The notes beneath the pieces are model-generated. The model searched no databases and was not told the DNA's origin. It was given only the letters and a program-made list of their open reading frames with translations. Below are positions 58,818 through 64,000 of a DNA stretch of 64,000 nucleotides, in pieces. The stretch covers positions 13,333 through 77,332 of the forward strand of contig JBFWRI010000005.1 of assembly GCA_050248995.1 (NCBI GenBank), in the 5' to 3' direction. Origin of the DNA: JBFWRI01 sp050248995. Lineage in GTDB: Bacteria; Pseudomonadota; Alphaproteobacteria; JAIXQD01. Each line of letters opens with the position of its first letter. The first letter of the stretch is position 1. A program made the translations under genes and the position numbers.

Positions 58818-59996
58818 TTATGCAGGCTGCATCTTCTGCACATGAAGCGTTTGCGTCGGGTATGCAAACTGTAATCCGGTATCGGCGAATTGCTGCAGCA
58901 GGTCCAGATTGATCTGCTGTTTGATATCCATATATGTGTTGAACTCGGCCGATAAAATAAAATAAACCAATTCAAATTCCAGAGCCGAGTCGCCAAACTT
59001 ATCAAAGTGGGCGCGATCAAAACGCGCGTTTTCATGCTTTTCAACAGCGGCCCGTAGCATGGCCGGAACAGCAGCTACTTTCTCGGGCGGCGTTTCATAG
59101 AGAATACCAAAGCGCTGCACGACGCGTCTTTCCTGCATGCGCTTGTAGTTATGGATACGCGCCTGCAGCAGGTCGGTATTCGGGATGATCAGCTGCTCGC
59201 CGCTCAGGCTGCGGATCTGGGTGGTCTTCATGCCGATGTTTTCGACCGTACCCATGTTGTTACCCAGCACGATGAAGTCGCCAACCGTGAACGGCTTGTC
59301 CAGCACCAGTCCCAGTGACGAGAACAGGTCGGACAAAATGTTCTGCGACGCCAGCGCGACGGCAGCACCGCCAATGCCCAAGCCGGCGACCAGTGCTGTG
59401 ATGTCAAAACCAAGGTTGTCCAGAATGGCAATCAGAACCAGCGCCCACACCACGCCGCGCGTCAGCATGCGGATCAACGCTAGCGCATTGCGCACCGCGG
59501 GGTTATGGCGCTCCTGTCGCCGCGCCAGGCCCACCACCGCATCGCTGATGAATTCACTGGCCCAGAGCCCGATTTGGATGAAAAGAACAACCGAAAAAAC
59601 ATGGTCAGTGACGGTGTCGATATTTTCAGGCAGAGCCAGACGTGCCAGGCCTAAGTCCAGTGCAAGAATTAGCAGGAAGAGCACGCTGGTATGGTGGGCC
59701 AGTCGGTTCAGGAAGCTTAAAATTTTAAGCTGCTGCGGACGGGCGACAGCATCCAGCCGGTGTTCCAGCAGCTTATCAACGAGAATAAGCGCTGCTGCCG
59801 CCGCGACGGCAATGGCAACGGCCTGCAGCCATGCGCTGTAAGTGTTGTTCATCCACTTTGTATTTAGGATATCAACCCACTCCTGTGGCAGATAGGCCTG
59901 TGCCAGCCCGGCGGCATCAAGGGCAACAGCCAGTGCTGGTAGCAGGGCAGTCAGGCTTAGAAGGAAGTAGGCGATGATGCGAAGGATCTTTTTCAT
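58818..59996 (-). CDS. MscS-family mechanosensitive channel
   Basis: The 392-residue protein has four or five N-terminal helices, the last being the pore helix GFDITALVAGLGIGGAAVALASQNILSDLFSSLGLVLD (Gly/Ala-rich TM3). The MscS beta domain follows (DKPFTVGDFIVLGNNMGTVENIGMKTTQIRSLSGEQLIIPNTDLLQARIHNYKRM), with a C-terminal alpha/beta domain ending HVQKMQPA. MscS channels release solutes on hypo-osmotic shock. The first helices are longer than in MscS proper, as in YbdG/YnaI-like paralogues. Confidence 0.92.
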   Translation of the reverse strand: MKKILRIIAYFLLSLTALLPALAVALDAAGLAQAYLPQEWVDILNTKWMNNTYSAWLQAVAIAVAAAAALILVDKLLEHRLDAVARPQQLKILSFLNRLAHHTSVLFLLILALDLGLARLALPENIDTVTDHVFSVVLFIQIGLWASEFISDAVVGLARRQERHNPAVRNALALIRMLTRGVVWALVLIAILDNLGFDITALVAGLGIGGAAVALASQNILSDLFSSLGLVLDKPFTVGDFIVLGNNMGTVENIGMKTTQIRSLSGEQLIIPNTDLLQARIHNYKRMQERRVVQRFGILYETPPEKVAAVPAMLRAAVEKHENARFDRAHFDKFGDSALEFELVYFILSAEFNTYMDIKQQINLDLLQQFADTGLQFAYPTQTLHVQKMQPA

Positions 59997-60028
59997 GCAC
60001 CCTAATGTAGGGTGGTGGCGGTAATTGT

Positions 60029-60496
60029 CTACCGCTGTGCGCCGCGTGCAGCACCAGCTAGCGGGTGGCGCGCCAGAAGATTGACAGCAATATCGCTGAC
60101 ATCCTTGTAAAGATGAATCTTTACCAGCGCGGCCAGCGGCAGATCTGCTTCCCGCAGCATATAGGGCAGGTCGCTTTTCTCCTGCACAAAGTAAAGCGAT
60201 GGTTTGCCAAGTGCGGCCGCAAAGCCGGCTTCAAAAATCACCCCCGAGTTCTTTGTGCCATGGGGGAACAGCAGCACAAAGTTATCCGACTGGCGCAGCG
60301 CCGCCGTTTCCTCGCTAAACGCTTTTTGCGGCGAATAGAATGTATCGGGTTCGACGTTCAGCATGTCGCAGAATACGGGCTTGCCCGCAGCTTCAGCCAG
60401 ACGCGGAGCCAAATCCTGCAGAAAGGATTTATAATGATTGTATTGCTCGGTCGGAATGGCCGACATCGGCACGGCAATAAAATAACTATAAAGCAT
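60029..60496 (-). CDS. Nucleoside 2-deoxyribosyltransferase/TIR-like small protein
   Basis: The 155-residue protein starts MLYSYFIAVPMSAIPTEQYNHYKSF, has LRQSDNFVLLFPHGTKNSGVIFEAGFAAALGKPSLYFVQEKSDLPYMLREADL, then a helical end. The strand FVLLFP followed by S-G-V-I-F-E-A-G...L-G-K-P is the nucleoside-deoxyribosyltransferase-like pattern; the Glu in FEAG is its likely catalytic residue. The fold is shared with TIR and related NAD-cleaving effectors of anti-phage systems. Function is uncertain, and no sensor partner lies beside it. Confidence 0.6.
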   Translation of the reverse strand: MLYSYFIAVPMSAIPTEQYNHYKSFLQDLAPRLAEAAGKPVFCDMLNVEPDTFYSPQKAFSEETAALRQSDNFVLLFPHGTKNSGVIFEAGFAAALGKPSLYFVQEKSDLPYMLREADLPLAALVKIHLYKDVSDIAVNLLARHPLAGAARGAQR

Positions 60497-60570
60497 GTGA
60501 ATACCCTGATCTATTGATCGAGGCTAACACAACAACTTTGAAAATAAAAAACAGATACGAAGAAAGAAAG

Positions 60571-61062
60571 TTAGCCGGCTTTTTTGCTGTCCTGCCACAC
60601 ATTACTGCCGGGTCGTGACCGTTCGGCTGTTTCTTCCAGCCAGCCGAGGCCCATTAAAACTTCCAGCATCACGCCGGTCAGCAAGCCCTCATCAGCCAGC
60701 TTCGCAAGGCCCGCACGGTCAAAGAACGCAACGTCGGCAATATCGTCGCCGGGGTTGATGCTGCCGCCCACGCGCTTGACGTTTGAGTACAGCAGTACGC
60801 GGTGGTTGTTGGTGGGCGCATGCATCACTTCAAACACCTGCGCGAAACTTTGCCACTCAACCTCAAGGCCTGTTTCCTCGCGGATCTCACGCACCACGGC
60901 GTCTTTGTAGCTTTCCAGAAAATCAATGGCGCCGCCGGGAATAACCCACTGGTTCCACTTCTTCGACAGGCCCATCATCAGTTTACCGTCTTCAACCAGT
61001 ATGCCGGCGCTGCCGACGCGTGGGCGGCCGCCTGTGTCGGCTAAATTAGGGGCATTGCTCAC
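60571..61062 (-). CDS. Nudix hydrolase
   Basis: The 163-residue protein has a full Nudix box around GGAIDFLESYKDAVVREIREETGLE, with the preceding GKLMMGLSKKWNQWVIPGG strand. The start is GTG at 61060-61062, overlapping the stop of the NDPK-like gene (GTGA), which is on the same strand, so the two are coupled. The mutT-like WVIPGGA entry suggests a small nucleotide or dinucleotide substrate. The NDPK-like partner hints at nucleotide metabolism (inference). Confidence 0.83.
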   Translation of the reverse strand: MSNAPNLADTGGRPRVGSAGILVEDGKLMMGLSKKWNQWVIPGGAIDFLESYKDAVVREIREETGLEVEWQSFAQVFEVMHAPTNNHRVLLYSNVKRVGGSINPGDDIADVAFFDRAGLAKLADEGLLTGVMLEVLMGLGWLEETAERSRPGSNVWQDSKKAG

Positions 61063-62090
61063 GCGGCTTGTTTCAGTGCGCTACGCAGTGTGGCAATAGC
61101 GTCTGCGGCATCCATCAGCTCGGTCGCGTCGAAAGCCGACAATGTCTTACCGCCCACGTTCACCAGCGGGTTGGTCAGCAGTGTTTGCAGTTCGCTGGCC
61201 GAACCGCCGGCCTTCAGCCATGCCTGGCCAAAGTTGGTCTGCTCGGCCGTCAGTGCGGTGCCCTTGGCGCGGTCTGATGTGAAGCGGATCAATTCAACCA
61301 TACCTTCCAGCGGACCGGCTGACAGGTGGCTGCCGTTCAGGCCCTTGTTCACGACCGGCAGACCCAGCTTGTCCTTGTTGGCCAGTACGTCGGCGCGGAA
61401 CGAGCCGGCTGCCGCCTGTGTCGGGTCGGTGTTGCCGATCATGGTGTCACGCAGTGTCGCCCACTTGGTCTTGCTGCGTACAGGCATCACGATGATGCTG
61501 CGGCCTTGTCCCGTAAAGTGCGCCGCCATCTGCGGATAGAAACCTTCCAGCAGCACGAACGTGTCGCTCTGGTACACAACTTTCTGCGCGTAAGTGCCGG
61601 GCGCCAGCTTCACGGTGTGCGTGGCGTTCAGGTTTTCCCACATCACGCCCAGTGTTTCGGCATCCCAGTTCTTCTTGGCCTGCAGGAACTGCAGCGCGCC
61701 GTAAACATCCTTGTCCTGTACGCTGAATGTGTCGCGCAACTTCTGCTGCAGGTCGGGTGTCAATGCCTTCATACCTTCGGCGGCCAGCTTACCAATCACA
61801 CCATAGTGATCGTTGATGATTCCGTACTTGGCCAGGTACTGCCAGCTAAGGCAGCCGATGTTCATGACCTCGACATCATACTTCGCACACAACTCATCAA
61901 CCATCTTCAGGAACGGTGGCAGGTTGGCTGAACCCGTCATCTGGATTTCCGGCTTCAGGAACAAAACCGCTTCGTGGCGATCGTCCGGCGCGGCAGATGT
62001 GGCGTTCAGCCACAGCGGGGCATCTGTGCCAGCTGCGGCTTTATCTGTGTTGGCAATAATCCAGTCCTGGTTGGCGTTCAGTGTCAGCAT
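61059..62090 (-). CDS. Nucleoside-diphosphate-kinase-like protein with altered active site
   Basis: The 343-residue protein resembles NDPK in order. AVLFLKPEIQM (residues ~41-51) matches the kinase start with its Lys46. MIGNTDPTQAAAGSFRADVL (217-236) matches the ATNP..A.PGTIR segment with Arg232. KGLNGSHLSAGPLEGMVELIRF (249-270) matches the NxxHGSDS loop, but the catalytic His position is Asn252. Residues ~85-215 hold a long insertion (GTYAQKVVYQSDTFVLLEGFYPQMAAHFTGQGRSIIVMPV) and ~275-343 a helical extension. Catalysis by the usual route is therefore doubtful. It leads a two-gene unit with Nudix. Confidence 0.62.
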   Translation of the reverse strand: MLTLNANQDWIIANTDKAAAGTDAPLWLNATSAAPDDRHEAVLFLKPEIQMTGSANLPPFLKMVDELCAKYDVEVMNIGCLSWQYLAKYGIINDHYGVIGKLAAEGMKALTPDLQQKLRDTFSVQDKDVYGALQFLQAKKNWDAETLGVMWENLNATHTVKLAPGTYAQKVVYQSDTFVLLEGFYPQMAAHFTGQGRSIIVMPVRSKTKWATLRDTMIGNTDPTQAAAGSFRADVLANKDKLGLPVVNKGLNGSHLSAGPLEGMVELIRFTSDRAKGTALTAEQTNFGQAWLKAGGSASELQTLLTNPLVNVGGKTLSAFDATELMDAADAIATLRSALKQAA

Positions 62091-62185
62091 TTTTCTCTCC
62101 GAATTTCGAGGCCCTAGGTAGCCGACAGCCTCACAAAATGCAAGGGAAGTATGGCCTTTTGTGTGCGGATGCGGCAGAAAGGGGT

Positions 62186-62476
62186 ATGTCCTTTGCCGCT
62201 TTCATCCTGCGCGCCCTGATCCGTGCCTACCAGCTGACGTTTTCATACTTTCTGGGGCGCGAATGCCGCTTCCTGCCGACCTGCTCAAGTTATGCACAGG
62301 AAGCGATTGAACGGCACGGCGCATGGGCCGGCAGCGGGTTGGCATGGCGGCGGTTTTGCAAGTGCCACCCTTTTTCCGCCCTTGGCAGCGGCCATGGCTA
62401 CGATCCTGTCCCTGAAACATTGGCCAAACCGTCTTTCCGCGCTATAAACCCGCGACCCCCGCTTTCGCGGGAATGA
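62186..62476 (+). CDS. yidD: Membrane-protein insertion efficiency factor YidD
   Basis: The 96-residue protein has the YidD signature: ALIRAYQLTFSYFLGRECRFLPTCSSYAQEAIERHGAWAGSGLAWRRFCKCHPF, with Cys in CRFLPTCS and the GGHGYDPVP-type SGHGYDPVPETL. It supports YidC in membrane-protein insertion. I start at the ATG at 62186 with AAAGGGG before it. The last ~15 residues (SFRAINPRPPLSRE) read through a palindromic repeat. yidC starts 16 bp downstream. The usual upstream rnpA and rpmH are absent here. Confidence 0.9.
   Translation: MSFAAFILRALIRAYQLTFSYFLGRECRFLPTCSSYAQEAIERHGAWAGSGLAWRRFCKCHPFSALGSGHGYDPVPETLAKPSFRAINPRPPLSRE
62458..62471. repeat. Short palindromic repeat element in the yidD 3' end
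   Basis: CCCGC-TTTC-GCGGG (62458-62471) lies in the last codons of yidD, followed by AATGATA. The same kind of CCCGC..GCGGGAAT palindrome recurs as an intergenic repeat in many proteobacterial genomes. Only one copy is visible in this window. Confidence 0.5.
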
Positions 62477-62491
62477 TACATTCGAGGTGGC

Positions 62492-64000
62492 ATGAGTAAC
62501 AACGGTAATATGTTTTTGGCGATCTTCCTGTCGGTCATGGTACTGGTCGGGTATCACTACTTTTTCGAACGCCCGCGTATCCAGGCCCAGCATGAACAGC
62601 GCCAGATTGCGGCTGCGGCGGCAAAGGTCGAAGCGCCGACAGGCAGCGCCGAAGGTGCCGAACGCCCGCGCGCCGACATCATCCGCGAAGGTTTTTCAAA
62701 AGGCGAGCGCATCAAGATTTCCAGTGCGCGTCTACATGGGTCGCTCAATCTGCGCGGTGGCCGCATCGACGACCTGACGCTGGCTGATTACCGCACCAGC
62801 GTTGATAAGACATCGCCTGAAGTCGTGTTGCTGGCGCCCAGTGGCGCGGCGGCGCCCGACCATGGCTACTTCGCCGAATTCGGCTGGTTGGCAGACGGCA
62901 CCGGCCAATCGCTGCCCGGCGCAACAACATTGTGGAATACCAGCAGCCGCGAGCTAACACCGAACAAACCGGTAGTGCTGACATGGTCGAACGGCAATGG
63001 CCTGACCTTTACACGCACCATCGCGCTGGATGATAACTACATGTTCACGGTCAGCGACAAGGTGACCAGCACAGTCGATGCGACTCTGTATGCCTACAGC
63101 GTTATCGCCCGCCACACGCAGCCGAAAACCGAAAACCTGTTCATCCTGCACGAAGGTGCGCTGGGCGTATTTAATGGTACTCTGCAGGAGCACACTTATA
63201 GCGACCTGCACGACGATGGCGCGGTTTCGGAAACATCCGAAAAAGGCGGTTGGCTTGGGCTGACCGACAAGTATTGGTTGGTGGCACTGGTGCCTGACCC
63301 GGCGCAGCCATTGACGGCACGCATGCAGGAAGTATTGGGGGCTGACGCCAAGCCGCGTTATCAGGTTGATGCACGTGGTCCGGCGCAGGAACTGAAAGCA
63401 GGCGCTTCGGTTGAAACCACTACACGTTTCTTTGCTGGTGCTAAGGAGGTCAAGCTTCTGGATCGCTATGAAGACGAGCTGGGCATCGCCCGCTTTGATC
63501 TGGCTGTTGACTTCGGTTGGTTTTATTTCCTCACCAAGCCGTTCTTCTATGCGCTGGACGGCATCGCCGTGTTCTTCAAGGAAAGCGGTTATGGTTTTGC
63601 CATCGCGATTCTGCTCTTCACGATTTTGCTGAAGCTGGTGTTCTTCCCGCTGCAGAACAAAAGCTATAAGGCGATGAACCGCATGAAACAGCTACAGCCC
63701 AAGATGCTGGAGCTGCGCGAGCGCTATAAAGACGACCGTCAGCAGATGAATGTGCAGCTGTTCGAGCTGTACAAACGCGAGAAGGTCAACCCGATGGCGG
63801 GCTGCTGGCCGGTGCTGGTCCAGATCCCGGTGTTCTTCGCGCTGTATAAGGTACTGTATGTCACCATCGAAATGCGGCACGCGCCGTTTTGGGGCTGGAT
63901 TCACGATCTGTCGGCACCCGACCCGACCAGCATCTTCAACCTGTTCGGCCTGCTGCCTTATGACGTGCCGTCATTCTTGATGATCGGCGTATGGCCGATT
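62492..64000 (+). CDS. yidC: Membrane protein insertase YidC, C-terminal end cut by window edge
   Basis: The visible 503 residues start MSNNGNMFLAIFLSVMVLVGYHYFF (TM1). A periplasmic beta-supersandwich domain follows (~65-330; AEFGWLADGTGQSLPGATTLW, DNYMFTVSDKVTS). The conserved Oxa1 core then begins FYFLTKPFFYALDGIAVFFKESGYGFAIAILLFTILLKLVFFPLQNKSYKAMNRMKQLQPKMLELRERYKDDRQQMNVQLFELYKREKVNPMAGCWPVLVQIPVFFALYKVLYV. It inserts and folds inner-membrane proteins alone or with SecYEG. It starts 16 bp after yidD and continues past the right edge. Confidence 0.96.
   Translation, partial: MSNNGNMFLAIFLSVMVLVGYHYFFERPRIQAQHEQRQIAAAAAKVEAPTGSAEGAERPRADIIREGFSKGERIKISSARLHGSLNLRGGRIDDLTLADYRTSVDKTSPEVVLLAPSGAAAPDHGYFAEFGWLADGTGQSLPGATTLWNTSSRELTPNKPVVLTWSNGNGLTFTRTIALDDNYMFTVSDKVTSTVDATLYAYSVIARHTQPKTENLFILHEGALGVFNGTLQEHTYSDLHDDGAVSETSEKGGWLGLTDKYWLVALVPDPAQPLTARMQEVLGADAKPRYQVDARGPAQELKAGASVETTTRFFAGAKEVKLLDRYEDELGIARFDLAVDFGWFYFLTKPFFYALDGIAVFFKESGYGFAIAILLFTILLKLVFFPLQNKSYKAMNRMKQLQPKMLELRERYKDDRQQMNVQLFELYKREKVNPMAGCWPVLVQIPVFFALYKVLYVTIEMRHAPFWGWIHDLSAPDPTSIFNLFGLLPYDVPSFLMIGVWPI

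Overview
The window is a compact chromosomal stretch from an alphaproteobacterium. The signs are a GcrA cell-cycle regulator, a rnd-kdsD-lptC-lptA-lptB-(nudix)-rpoN block, DUF1150 and DUF1674 small proteins, a NDUFA9-type epimerase, UbiG, and a methyltransferase/ComF pair. Gene packing is tight, with many ATGA or TGATG overlaps and convergent genes whose stop codons overlap. I place it among free-living or predatory deep-branching Alphaproteobacteria (a Micavibrio-like lineage is one possibility), but no rRNA is present and this is inference. I see no prophage, insertion sequence, CRISPR array or replication origin.

Region by region. 1-8.3 kb: a DMT exporter (cut by the window edge), a HAD hydrolase, a SPINDLY-type glycosyltransferase, ExoD, a cytochrome b and cytochrome c' convergent pair, a CNNM/CBS protein and a GH17-GT2 beta-glucan synthase-like protein. 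8.4-13.1 kb: envelope, translation and stress genes on the minus strand (glycine-zipper protein, CsaA, CYTH enzyme, TypA, M48 protease, SDHAF4-like). 13.2-20.5 kb, plus strand: rpe, a heparinase II/III protein, a large secreted cysteine-rich repeat protein, nth, a Nudix enzyme and a PfkB kinase, with an Ogt-type repair protein on the minus strand. 20.5-28.3 kb: a membrane protein, tRNA-Asp, a divergent cell-wall locus (Ddl and a binding protein against a hydrolase and a membrane-anchored Mur ligase), tRNA-Gly, ribokinase and DUF1150.

28.3-39.6 kb, minus strand: the nitrogen-PTS, ribosome-hibernation, sigma-54, LPS-transport and Kdo cluster (ptsN, hpf, rpoN, lptB, lptA, lptC, kdsD, rnd). An orphan flagellar hook gene and a 420-residue unknown protein interrupt it between hpf and rpoN. 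tRNA-Leu follows. 39.7-49.9 kb: NDUFA9-like epimerase, HIT protein, two unknown genes, greA, a methyltransferase lacking its SAM site, comF, ubiG, tandem SDR enzymes, nitronate monooxygenase, a RodZ-like protein and gltX. 49.9-64 kb: an archaeal/Rickettsia-style ValRS, gcrA, a MazEF-type toxin-antitoxin pair, an IMPase, a Sel1 protein, a short AlaRS without C-Ala domain, MscS, a deoxyribosyltransferase-like protein, Nudix, a nucleoside-diphosphate-kinase-like protein with a lost catalytic His, yidD and yidC (cut by the window edge).

The observations most worth a second look are the AAAB-AAAB thrombospondin-like repeat protein (15.7-17.6 kb), the NDPK-like pseudoenzyme (61.1-62.1 kb), the two atypical tRNA synthetases, the Ddl/Mur-ligase locus, and the inverted repeats that begin inside the CCA ends of two tRNA genes.
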